From an uncultured Bacteroidota bacterium (lineage in GTDB: Bacteria; Bacteroidota; Bacteroidia; Flavobacteriales; Flavobacteriaceae): a stretch of DNA of 36,135 nt. Position 1 is the stretch's first letter, and the number at the start of each line of letters is the position of its first letter. The notes under the pieces were generated by a model that saw only the letters and a list, made by a program, of their open reading frames with translations, made no database searches and had not been told where the DNA came from. The position numbers were made by a program, and so were the translations under genes. Positions 8,364 through 15,857 of the stretch are shown here, in pieces. The stretch lies in NCBI GenBank assembly GCA_902560065.1, contig CACEKG010000011.1:1-36135 (forward strand). The letters run 5' to 3'.

Positions 8364-9331
8364 TGTCAGAAATCCAAAAGGTTTCTATTATTGATTTTAA
8401 AACTGATAGTGGAGCTTTATATAAATCTATAGATCTTTTTTTTCAGCATTTTGGAAAGGATTATAATAAAGCTCCTGTAGTATTAGTTAATCATTCATTA
8501 ACTGGAGACTCTAATGTTTCGGGAAACAAAGGTTGGTGGTCAGGAATCATTGGTCCTAGAATGACTATTGATACTGAATATTATTCAGTTTTAGCTTTTA
8601 ATATTCCTGGAAATGGATTCAAAGGTTCAAAAATTAAAAAACATGATGATTTTCATACAGGAGATGTTGCAAGATTATTTTTTGAAGGGTTAAAAATTTT
8701 AGGGATTACAGAACTTTTTGCTATAATTGGTGGTTCAATTGGTGGTTCAATTGTATGGGAAATGGGAGCTTTATATCCAAGTTTTTCTAAATATTTAATT
8801 CCAGTAGCATCTGATTGGAAAGCTCCAGACTGGATAATAGCGAATACTTTTTTGCAAAAAAGAATTCTTAAAAATTCATCAAAACCACTCGAAGATGCTA
8901 GGATTCATGCTATGTTAACATATCGAAATCCTAGATCTTTTGACAGTAGATTTGATCGTACCAAAAATGAAGAAAATAATATGTATAATGTTGAAAACTG
9001 GTTAATTCACCATGGAAAAAAATTAAATAATCGATTTAAATTAGATGCATATATTTTTATGAATCATTTACTAGCTTCTGTTGATATAACTAGATCATTA
9101 AAATCATTTGAACAAATAATTAAAAAAATTAATTCATCGATCCATTTAATAGCTATTGATAGTGATTTATATTTTTTTTCTTATCAAGATGAATTAACTT
9201 TTAAAAAATTAAAAAAAATTAAAAAAAATATTTTTTATCATGAAATAAAATCTATTCATGGTCATGATGCTTTTTTAATTGAAAATGATATTATGTCTAA
9301 TATATTAAAGCCTATATTTAGTAAAAAATAA
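8363..9331 (+). CDS. metX: Homoserine O-acetyltransferase-like alpha/beta hydrolase
   Basis: MetX acylates homoserine to give the substrate of MetY next door. The 322-residue protein has VNHSLTGDSNVSG (oxyanion region), the nucleophile elbow GGSIGGS with Ser125, an Asp at 268 in AIDSDLYF, and the catalytic His at 301 in HGHDAFL. SWLSP-like regions expected in longer MetX proteins are reduced. At 322 residues it is shorter than the usual 350-380, mainly in the lid region, but the catalytic triad is intact. Acetyl rather than succinyl transfer is inferred from the MetY partner. Start and stop overlap with metY (TAATG). Confidence 0.88.
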   Translation: MSEIQKVSIIDFKTDSGALYKSIDLFFQHFGKDYNKAPVVLVNHSLTGDSNVSGNKGWWSGIIGPRMTIDTEYYSVLAFNIPGNGFKGSKIKKHDDFHTGDVARLFFEGLKILGITELFAIIGGSIGGSIVWEMGALYPSFSKYLIPVASDWKAPDWIIANTFLQKRILKNSSKPLEDARIHAMLTYRNPRSFDSRFDRTKNEENNMYNVENWLIHHGKKLNNRFKLDAYIFMNHLLASVDITRSLKSFEQIIKKINSSIHLIAIDSDLYFFSYQDELTFKKLKKIKKNIFYHEIKSIHGHDAFLIENDIMSNILKPIFSKK

Positions 9332-9338
9332 ATTAATT

Positions 9339-9764
9339 ATGAAAGTTTTTTTAGAAAGAGTTAATAGTGATTATTTATTTGAAGTTGAAAACAAGAATGG
9401 CCAAAAAGTTCTATTAGATAATAGTTCTAAAACATCTGGAAAAGTTGAGGGAGTTAGCCCTATGGAATTGCTTCTTATGGGAGTTGCAGGTTGTAGTGCT
9501 ATTGATATAATAGCAATCTTAGGTAAGCAAAAGATTAACCCTTTGTCTCTAAAAATGGAAGTAAATGGTCTAAGAAAATTGAAAGAAGTACCTGCTTTAT
9601 TTTATCAAATAGATATTATAATTTATTTAGAAGGAGATATTGACAAAGAAAAAGCTTTAAGAGCTGCTAAACTCTCATATGATAAATATTGCTCAGTTTC
9701 TAAAATGTTAGAAAAAACAGCTAAGATTAATCATGAAGTTATATTAAATGGAAAAAAAATTTAG
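9339..9764 (+). CDS. OsmC/Ohr family protein
   Basis: A 141-residue OsmC-fold protein. The family reduces organic or lipid hydroperoxides through a pair of cysteines, and both are present: Cys52 in MGVAGCSAIDIIAIL and Cys118 in YDKYCSVSKML. The YhfA-like subgroup (GVSPMELLLMGVAGC) is the closest type I recognise, and its substrate is not well known. It begins 7 bp after metX, so it is probably the last gene of the SAM-controlled operon, perhaps handling sulfur or thiol stress. That role is inference. Its TAG stop overlaps the stop of the convergent ABC ATPase by 4 bp. Confidence 0.88.
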   Translation: MKVFLERVNSDYLFEVENKNGQKVLLDNSSKTSGKVEGVSPMELLLMGVAGCSAIDIIAILGKQKINPLSLKMEVNGLRKLKEVPALFYQIDIIIYLEGDIDKEKALRAAKLSYDKYCSVSKMLEKTAKINHEVILNGKKI

Positions 9765-10462
9765 ATAAGAATTTTACTTTTTGCAACTTCATTAAAAATA
9801 GTACTGAGAGGTCTTTTAAGTTTATTTTTGTATTCATTTAAAATTATTTCACCTTTATTGATGATTATTATTTTATCACATACTAAATCGATTTCTTGAA
9901 GAATATGAGAAGAAAATAATATGATTTTATTTTTACTAAGATCCTTAATTAAACCCCGAATTTCATTTAGTTGTAATGGATCTAAACCAGAAATTGGTTC
10001 ATCCAATAATAAAAGCAAAGGATTGTGAATTATTGAAGAGGCAATACCAATTCTTTGTTTAAAACCTTTAGATAAAGTTGAAATTTTCTTTTTAAGAACA
10101 TCACTTAAACCTGTCTTTTCAATTATTTCATTATAATTTTCAACCTTAATCCTGTATAAACTGATAATAAATTTTAAATATTCCTCAACATACATCTCTT
10201 TATATAGTGGATTGTTTTCAGGAAGATAACCTGTAATCTTTTTTATTTCTTTTAAGTTTTTTTTATAATTTAAACCATTCATACTGATTTGACCATCCCA
10301 ATCATCATAATATCCAGCCAAGATTCTAATTAATGTAGATTTTCCAGCCCCATTAACTCCCAAAAGGCCAGTTATTTCACCTTTTTTTAATTCTAAAGAA
10401 ATATTATTCAATACTCTAAAATCTTTGAAATTTTTATTAAGATTCTTAGTTATAAGACTCAT
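9761..10462 (-). CDS. ABC transporter ATP-binding protein, orphan
   Basis: A 233-residue ABC ATPase. Walker A GVNGAGKST is at 35-43, the signature LSKGFKQR at 130-137, and Walker B LLLLLDEP ends at 156 and is followed by the D-loop SGLDP. The H-switch His is in LFSSHILQEID. It resembles the ATPases of CcmA/NatA/GldA-type exporters (CBS-PYY style 'ABC-2' systems). No permease gene is adjacent on either side, so the partner must be elsewhere. A link to gliding motility (GldA) is possible in this phylum but cannot be shown here. The stop codon overlaps osmC; the start is divergent from the aromatic operon leader. Confidence 0.85.
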   Translation of the reverse strand: MSLITKNLNKNFKDFRVLNNISLELKKGEITGLLGVNGAGKSTLIRILAGYYDDWDGQISMNGLNYKKNLKEIKKITGYLPENNPLYKEMYVEEYLKFIISLYRIKVENYNEIIEKTGLSDVLKKKISTLSKGFKQRIGIASSIIHNPLLLLLDEPISGLDPLQLNEIRGLIKDLSKNKIILFSSHILQEIDLVCDKIIIINKGEIILNEYKNKLKRPLSTIFNEVAKSKILI

Positions 10463-10520
10463 AAAGTTTTTTTTAATACTATAAAATTATATGATTTAAA
10501 TTAAAAAACTTAGTTAAAAG

Positions 10521-10551
10521 TTTGTTTTTGAAGTTTACTCCCTTACATTTG
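10521..10551 (+). promoter_or_regulatory. Promoter of the pheA-tyrA aromatic operon
   Basis: TTTG (10521-10524), a 19-bp spacer, and TACATTTG (10544-10551) match the Bacteroidetes consensus exactly. The predicted start near 10558 leaves only a few bases before the leader-peptide ATG at 10564. Confidence 0.75.
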
Positions 10552-10563
10552 TTTTTTAAAATT

Positions 10564-10632
10564 ATGAAACAATTTAAATTAAATAATTATAGCTTCTATT
10601 TCTACTTCTTTTATAAGTTGCATAGGGCTTAG
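10564..10632 (+). CDS. Phe/Tyr leader peptide of the aromatic operon
   Basis: A 22-codon reading frame, ATG to TAG, lying between a perfect promoter match and an intrinsic terminator. Nine of its 22 residues are Phe or Tyr, and codons 11-17 (10594-10614) read F-Y-F-Y-F-F-Y with no interruption. The genes behind it make phenylalanine and tyrosine, so this is the layout of a ribosome-stalling attenuator like trpL or pheL. If charged tRNA-Phe or tRNA-Tyr runs short, a ribosome stalls on the run and leaves the antiterminator segment at 10624-10630 free. If supply is good, it reaches the stop at 10630-10632 and covers it. No ribosome binding site is recognisable, which is normal for this phylum. 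Translation is inferred. Confidence 0.85.
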   Translation: MKQFKLNNYSFYFYFFYKLHRA

Positions 10633-10664
10633 TATTAATTTGTTTTAAATTAAATATAAGTCCT
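10624..10664 (+). promoter_or_regulatory. Antiterminator pairing of the aromatic attenuator
   Basis: AGGGCTT (10624-10630), the last codons of the leader peptide, can pair with AAGTCCT (10658-10664) through seven pairs including one G-U. The second segment is the left arm of the terminator, so antiterminator and terminator exclude each other. A ribosome finishing the leader peptide would mask the first segment. Confidence 0.68.
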
Positions 10665-10685
10665 GAATTTCGGGGCTTTTTTTTT
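10658..10685 (+). terminator. Intrinsic terminator (attenuator) before pheA
   Basis: The left arm AAGTCCTGA (10658-10666) and right arm TCGGGGCTT (10670-10678) form nine pairs, two of them G-U, around a three-base loop. A run of nine T follows (10677-10685, the first two in the stem). It lies 6 bp before the pheA ATG, where it could only act as a conditional terminator of the operon. Confidence 0.85.
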
Positions 10686-10691
10686 GTAATA

Positions 10692-11525
10692 ATGGAAGAG
10701 AAAAAATTAGATATTGGAATTCAAGGTATTAAAGGGTCTTATCATCATATAGCTTCTGAATCATATTTTAATGAGAATTTTAATTTAAGAGAATGTTTAA
10801 CTTTTGACCACCTTGTAAATGAAATTGAAAAATCAGAAATTGATATGGGTGTTATGGCAATTGAAAACTCAATTGCAGGTTCAATAATTCCTAATTATGC
10901 CTTAATTGATCAAAATAATTTGATAATTGTTGGTGAAGTTTATTTTAAGATTAATCATAATTTAATGGCTTTAAATGGTCAAAATATAAATCAAATAAAT
11001 GAAGTTTTTTCTCACCCGATGGCTTTACTTCAGTGTAAAAGTTTTTTTAGTGAATATCCTCATATTAGATTAGTTGAATCAGATGATACTGCTTATGAAG
11101 CTAGGAGAATATCAAAAAATAATTTAAAAGGTGTTGCTGCTATAGCTAGTATTGAAGCAGCTAAATATTATAATTTAAATGTTTTATTTAAATCAATACA
11201 GACTATAAAAAATAATATTACAAGGTTTGTTATTATTCAAAAAAGAACAAATCAACCAATAATTGATAATATAAATAAAGCCTCATTAAAATTTATTTTA
11301 GATGATAAAAGAGGTAGTTTGGCAGCTGTACTTAATGCAATGAGTGATTGTAAACTCAATTTAACAAAAATTCAGTCATTACCTGTTATAGAGAAGCCAG
11401 GTAAATATGCATTTTTTGTAGATTTAATTTTTGATGATATTAACAATTATTTAAAAGCTAAAAAGATATTAAGTATTATGGCTTCTCATTTTAAAGTTTT
11501 AGGAGAATATTCAAATGGATTATAA
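10692..11525 (+). CDS. pheA: Prephenate dehydratase with ACT domain
   Basis: Converts prephenate to phenylpyruvate, the phenylalanine branch. The 277 residues begin IGIQGIKGSYHHIASESYF. The catalytic domain has GVMAIENSIAGSI (residues 53-65), EVFSHPMALLQC (104-115), the ESDDTAYEARRI segment and the hallmark NNITRF with Thr177-Arg178-Phe179. A C-terminal ACT domain covers about 197-275. There the Phe-binding motifs read GSLA (208-211) and QSLP (228-231), compared with the classical GALV and ESRP, so feedback by Phe may differ. There is no chorismate mutase part; that activity is in the last gene of the operon. The ORF starts 6 bp after the attenuator T-run and overlaps the next gene by one base. 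Confidence 0.95.
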   Translation: MEEKKLDIGIQGIKGSYHHIASESYFNENFNLRECLTFDHLVNEIEKSEIDMGVMAIENSIAGSIIPNYALIDQNNLIIVGEVYFKINHNLMALNGQNINQINEVFSHPMALLQCKSFFSEYPHIRLVESDDTAYEARRISKNNLKGVAAIASIEAAKYYNLNVLFKSIQTIKNNITRFVIIQKRTNQPIIDNINKASLKFILDDKRGSLAAVLNAMSDCKLNLTKIQSLPVIEKPGKYAFFVDLIFDDINNYLKAKKILSIMASHFKVLGEYSNGL

Positions 11526-12670
11526 TGATTGAAAGAGCAAGTAGAATAAATCATATTGAAGAATACTATTTTTCAAAAAAACTTAAGGAAGTTTTTTCTA
11601 TGGAAAAACAGGGAAAACCTATTATTAATATGGGAATTGGAAGTCCAGATATTCCTCCTGATAGACAAGTTATAAATGCCCTTAAAAAAAGTCTTTCTCA
11701 CCCAAGGGCTAGTATGTACCAAAGCTATCAAGGATTGCCTGAACTAAGAAAAGCCATTTCAAATTTCTATAAAAATAATTATAATGTAACTGTTGATTAT
11801 TCAAGTGAGGTACTCCCATTAATGGGTTCAAAAGAAGGGATTATGCATATTTCAATGGCATTTTTAAACAAGGGAGATCAAGTTTTAATTCCAAATCCTG
11901 GTTATCCGACCTATTCTTCTGTAACAAAAATTTTAGAGGCTAAACCTTTATTTTATGATTTAGTTGAGGAAAATAATTGGCAGCCTGATTGGAAGTATCT
12001 TGAATCAATTGATTCAAATAAAATAAAGCTTATGTGGTTAAATTATCCAAATATGCCTACAGGAGCTAAAACTGATATAAATACTTTAGATAGATTAATT
12101 GATTGGGCTAAATCTAGAAAAATTATATTAGTTAATGATAACCCTTATAGTTTTATTTTGAATGACAATCCCATAAGTATTTTATCAAGAAAAGGGGCCT
12201 TTGAAGTTTGTCTTGAGTTAAATTCTTTAAGTAAAACTTTTAATATGGCAGGATGGAGAGTTGGAATGTTATTAGGAAATAAAAATTATATTAAAGATGT
12301 TGTCAAAATAAAAAGTAATATGGATTCTGGAATGTTTTATGGAATTCAAATAGGAGCTATTGCTTCATTAAATTTGAAAAAAGATTGGTTTAAGTCATTA
12401 AATGAAATTTATTTTAAAAGAAGAGAAAAAGTTTTTGAATTAGCAAAGAAATTAAATACAAGTTTTGATAAAAATATTTCAGGATTGTTTGTTTGGGCAA
12501 AACTTAATGAAGATGTAAAGTCCTCAGAAAAATTTATTGACAAAATTTTATATAAACATAACATATTTATTACACCAGGGTCAATTTTTGGTTCTAATGG
12601 AGACAGGTTTATTAGACTGTCTTTATGCGTTGAAGAAAAAATAATAGAAGAAGCAATAAATAGATTATAA
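11525..12670 (+). CDS. Class I/II aminotransferase of the aromatic operon
   Basis: A 381-residue fold-type I PLP enzyme. The PLP lysine is Lys237 in SLSKTFNMAGWRVG, with Asp205 and Tyr208 in NDNPYSF contacting the cofactor, YPNMPTG (174-180) in place of the common NPNNPTG, and the C-terminal Arg in RFIRLSLC binding the substrate carboxylate. Placement between pheA and tyrA, with 1-2 bp junctions, strongly suggests it transaminates phenylpyruvate and 4-hydroxyphenylpyruvate (or prephenate). It is related to the LL-diaminopimelate/alanine-type group, so substrate is assigned from context, not from residues. Confidence 0.88.
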   Translation: MIERASRINHIEEYYFSKKLKEVFSMEKQGKPIINMGIGSPDIPPDRQVINALKKSLSHPRASMYQSYQGLPELRKAISNFYKNNYNVTVDYSSEVLPLMGSKEGIMHISMAFLNKGDQVLIPNPGYPTYSSVTKILEAKPLFYDLVEENNWQPDWKYLESIDSNKIKLMWLNYPNMPTGAKTDINTLDRLIDWAKSRKIILVNDNPYSFILNDNPISILSRKGAFEVCLELNSLSKTFNMAGWRVGMLLGNKNYIKDVVKIKSNMDSGMFYGIQIGAIASLNLKKDWFKSLNEIYFKRREKVFELAKKLNTSFDKNISGLFVWAKLNEDVKSSEKFIDKILYKHNIFITPGSIFGSNGDRFIRLSLCVEEKIIEEAINRL

Positions 12671-12671
12671 A

Positions 12672-13532
12672 ATGAAAATAGGAATAATTGGTTTAGGATT
12701 GATAGGGGGATCTTTTGCAATTTCAGCAAAGAAATATATTGAAGATTGTGAATGTTATGGCGAGGATATTAATAAAAACCATCTAAATAAAGCCATAGAA
12801 TTAAATATAATTGATAAAGTTTTAAAAAAGAAAAAATATAGCTTGATGGATATTATAATTTTGGCTGTCCCAGTTGATGTTGCTTCTAATAATATAATAT
12901 CTCTACTTGACAAGTTAAATGAAAATTCTTTAATAATTGACGTAGGATCTAACAAAAAAAATATTTGTGAAAAAGTTTCTCTTCATCCTAAAAGAAACCA
13001 ATTTTTGGCAACACATCCTATAGCAGGAACAGAGTATTCTGGTCCGGAAGCAGCATTTGAAAAATTGTTTTATAATCAAAATCAAATTATATGTGAATCA
13101 AATAAAACGAGACCTGATTTGTTAGAGTGGGCTTTAAATTGGTTTTCTCAAATGTCTATGAAAGTTCTAGAAATGAGCCCCGAGGAACATGATGAACACA
13201 TAGCATATGTATCTCATTTATCTCATATTTCATCTTTTATGCTTGGCAAAACTGTTATTGAAAAGGAAAAGGATGAGAAAGCTATTTTTGATATGGCTGG
13301 TAGTGGATTTGCTTCAACAGTAAGGCTTGCTAAGAGTTCACCAGATATGTGGGCACCTATTCTTTTAGAAAACAGAAAAAATATTATCAGTGTATTATCC
13401 GAGTATATAGAAAATTTAAAAAAATTTAAATTTTTACTTCAAGAAAAGAAGAAAATAAAAATTTATGAACAATTGAAGTCAATTAATAAAATTGAGAAAA
13501 TACTTAATGGAATAAAAAATAATAATAAATAA
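12672..13532 (+). CDS. tyrA: Prephenate dehydrogenase
   Basis: Oxidatively decarboxylates prephenate to 4-hydroxyphenylpyruvate, the tyrosine branch. The 286 residues open with a Rossmann fold, MKIGIIGLGLIGGSFA (dinucleotide loop 6-11). Then come DVGSNKKNI, the ATHPIAGTEYSGPEAA active-site His region near residue 115, and HDEHIAYVSHLSHISSF with the second conserved His cluster. The C-terminal helical dimer domain is present and there is no ACT domain. The gene follows the aminotransferase by 1 bp and precedes the DAHP synthase fusion by 2 bp. Confidence 0.94.
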   Translation: MKIGIIGLGLIGGSFAISAKKYIEDCECYGEDINKNHLNKAIELNIIDKVLKKKKYSLMDIIILAVPVDVASNNIISLLDKLNENSLIIDVGSNKKNICEKVSLHPKRNQFLATHPIAGTEYSGPEAAFEKLFYNQNQIICESNKTRPDLLEWALNWFSQMSMKVLEMSPEEHDEHIAYVSHLSHISSFMLGKTVIEKEKDEKAIFDMAGSGFASTVRLAKSSPDMWAPILLENRKNIISVLSEYIENLKKFKFLLQEKKKIKIYEQLKSINKIEKILNGIKNNNK

Positions 13533-13534
13533 AA

Positions 13535-14617
13535 ATGGAAAATAAAAAAGAAATGCGAAAATGGTTAGATGATTTTAAATTAGATCATCCATTGGTTATT
13601 GCTGGACCTTGTAGTGCTGAAACAGAAGATCAAGTTTTAAATATAGCTAATCAATTAAAAGATACTGATGTTAGCGCTTTCAGAGCAGGTATTTGGAAGC
13701 CAAGGACTAAACCAGGAATGTTTGAAGGAGTTGGTTCAATAGGTTTAAAGTGGTTGCAAAAGGTTAAAAATGAGACGGGATTACTAATTTCTACTGAAGT
13801 AGCTAATAGTACTCATGTAAAATTAGCTCTTGAACATGATATAGATATTTTATGGATTGGAGCTAGATCTACAGTTAGTCCTTTTATTGTTCAAGAAATT
13901 GCTGATGCATTAAAAGGAACCGAAAAAGTAGTGTTGGTTAAAAATCCAGTTAATCCTGATTTATCTTTATGGATGGGAGGTATTGAGCGTTTACATTCTT
14001 CTAATATTAAGAATCTTGGTTTAATTCATAGAGGGTTTTCAACTTATGAAAAATCTAAATACAGAAATATTCCTGAATGGCAGATTCCAGTTGAGGTTAT
14101 GAATAGATTTCCTGACTTGCCAATGATTTGTGATCCATCTCATATTTCTGGTAATAGAAATTTAATTTTTGATGTTTCTCAAACTGCTTTAGATCTTAAT
14201 TATGATGGCTTAATGATTGAGACTCACAGTGATCCAGATAATGCATGGAGTGATGCTAGTCAACAAGTAACTCCTAAAAGACTTGTTGAGATTATGAAGG
14301 ATTTAAAAATGAGAAAAATAACTACAGATGAAGAAGAGTATCAAAATAATCTTATAGATTTAAGAGCTAAGATTGATGTTATTGACCATGCTCTATTAGA
14401 AAATCTTGGAAAAAGAATGAAAATTTCAGATAATATCGGTGAAATTAAGAGGTCAAATAATGTTGCTGTTCTTCAAAATAAAAGATGGAACGAAATTCTT
14501 GGAAAAATGATTTTAGAAGGTGAAAAATTAGATCTTAGTGAAGAATTTATTTTAAAGTTATTCAAAGCTATTCATCAAGAATCAATTAACAGACAGGAAA
14601 AGGTTATAAATAAATAG
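13535..14617 (+). CDS. aroF: Fused 3-deoxy-7-phosphoheptulonate synthase / chorismate mutase
   Basis: A 360-residue two-domain enzyme. Residues ~15-260 are a type I-beta DAHP synthase: PLVIAGPCSAE, FRAGIWKPRTKPG, STEVANSTHV, LWIGARST, VLVKNPVNPD, IHRGFS, ICDPSHISGNR and LMIETHSDPDNAWSDASQQ. Residues ~268-355 are an AroQ-type chorismate mutase (DLRAKIDVIDHALLENLGKRM ... IGEIKR). It starts the shikimate pathway and also turns chorismate into prephenate for the pheA and tyrA products; the mutase can serve as the regulatory part in this family. It is the last gene of the attenuated operon. Its stop codon directly abuts that of the convergent aminotransferase. The symbol varies between databases (aroF/aroA/aroG). 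Confidence 0.94.
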   Translation: MENKKEMRKWLDDFKLDHPLVIAGPCSAETEDQVLNIANQLKDTDVSAFRAGIWKPRTKPGMFEGVGSIGLKWLQKVKNETGLLISTEVANSTHVKLALEHDIDILWIGARSTVSPFIVQEIADALKGTEKVVLVKNPVNPDLSLWMGGIERLHSSNIKNLGLIHRGFSTYEKSKYRNIPEWQIPVEVMNRFPDLPMICDPSHISGNRNLIFDVSQTALDLNYDGLMIETHSDPDNAWSDASQQVTPKRLVEIMKDLKMRKITTDEEEYQNNLIDLRAKIDVIDHALLENLGKRMKISDNIGEIKRSNNVAVLQNKRWNEILGKMILEGEKLDLSEEFILKLFKAIHQESINRQEKVINK

Positions 14618-15802
14618 TTATTTAATAGCAGATTTAATTCTTTTAACAGCTTCAATAATTTCCTTTTCAGATGCAGCATAAGATATTCTGATACAATCTT
14701 TGTTTCCAAAAGCTTCTCCGGAAACTGTTGCTACATTTGCTTCTTCAAGAAGAAAAAAGGCAAAATCTGAAGAATTATTTATTACTTTATTTTTTATTTT
14801 TTTTCCAAAAAAGAAAGAAATATCAGGAAATACATAAAAAGCACCTTGGGGGTTATTTAACTTAAATCCATCAATTTCTGAAAGTAAATTTATAATTAGG
14901 ATTTTTCTTTTATAAAATTCATCAATCATATATTTAATTTCAGATATGGGGGTATTAAGAGCTGTAATTGTAGCTCTTTGAGCAATACAATTTGCTCCAC
15001 TTGTTATTTGGCCTTGCATTTTATTACAAGCTTTTGCAATTAATTCTGGAGCGCCAATATAACCTATTCTCCATCCAGTCATCGCATAAGCTTTTGAAAT
15101 ACCATTAACTGTTATTGTTCTATCATAAAGTTCTTTTATTCTAGCTATGCTAAAATGTTTAACACCATAATTTATATGTTCATATATTTCATCAGAAATG
15201 ATATAAATTTCAGGATGTTTTTTTAAAACTTCGCCAAGAGCTTTGTATTCATTTTCTGAATACACAGTTCCGCTTGGGTTATTAGGAGAATTAAATATGA
15301 TTAATTTAGTTTTATTTGATATTGCTAATTCAAGTTGTTTAGGAGTAATTTTAAAATCATTTTTGATTGATGAAGGTATAATTTTAAATTTTGCTTCACA
15401 CAAAGTTGAAATTGCAGAATAACTTACCCAATATGGAGCTGGTAATAAAACTTCATCACCTGGATTGAGTATTGACATACAAACATTAGCAATAGATTGT
15501 TTTGCACCAGTTGAAACCACTATTTGAGATTCATTATAATCAATATTATTATCTCTTTTAAATTTTTCACATATTGATTTTTTTAAATCTAAATATCCAT
15601 CTACAGGACTGTAAGAATTATAATTTTCATCTATAGCTTTAATAGCTGCTTTTTTTATAAAATCAGGTGTATTGAAATCGGGTTCACCAAGACTTAATCC
15701 AATAACATCAATCCCTTTAGCTATTAATTCACGTGCTTTTGCTGCCATTGCTAAAGTTGCAGATACAGGAAGGCTTGTAATTTTTTCTGAAAGAATTTTC
15801 AT
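14618..15802 (-). CDS. Aspartate aminotransferase-type PLP enzyme
   Basis: A 394-residue class I aminotransferase of the I-gamma (thermophile/Bacillus AspC) type. SLGEPDFNTP (residues 37-46), NSYSPVDGYLDLK, STGAKQSIANV, APYWVSY, NSPNNPSGTVYS (171-182), SDEIYEHINY with Asp204 and Tyr207, and GISKAYAMTGWRIGY with the PLP Lys237 are all present. The substrate Arg is in CIRISYA near the C-terminus. Aspartate/2-oxoglutarate exchange is the most likely reaction; some relatives accept prephenate, and the neighbouring aromatic operon makes that worth keeping in mind. It is transcribed toward that operon and divergently from rsmG. Confidence 0.9.
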   Translation of the reverse strand: MKILSEKITSLPVSATLAMAAKARELIAKGIDVIGLSLGEPDFNTPDFIKKAAIKAIDENYNSYSPVDGYLDLKKSICEKFKRDNNIDYNESQIVVSTGAKQSIANVCMSILNPGDEVLLPAPYWVSYSAISTLCEAKFKIIPSSIKNDFKITPKQLELAISNKTKLIIFNSPNNPSGTVYSENEYKALGEVLKKHPEIYIISDEIYEHINYGVKHFSIARIKELYDRTITVNGISKAYAMTGWRIGYIGAPELIAKACNKMQGQITSGANCIAQRATITALNTPISEIKYMIDEFYKRKILIINLLSEIDGFKLNNPQGAFYVFPDISFFFGKKIKNKVINNSSDFAFFLLEEANVATVSGEAFGNKDCIRISYAASEKEIIEAVKRIKSAIK

Positions 15803-15809
15803 TTATTTG

Positions 15810-15817
15810 CAAATATA
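15810..15817 (-). promoter_or_regulatory. Possible -7 element for the aspartate aminotransferase
   Basis: The minus strand reads TATATTTG, a full TAnnTTTG match only 7 bp before the ATG, so the transcript would be nearly leaderless. No clear -33 element is seen. Confidence 0.4.
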
Positions 15818-15857
15818 TATATTAATGGATATTTTAAATAGTAGAAATATTTAAATT

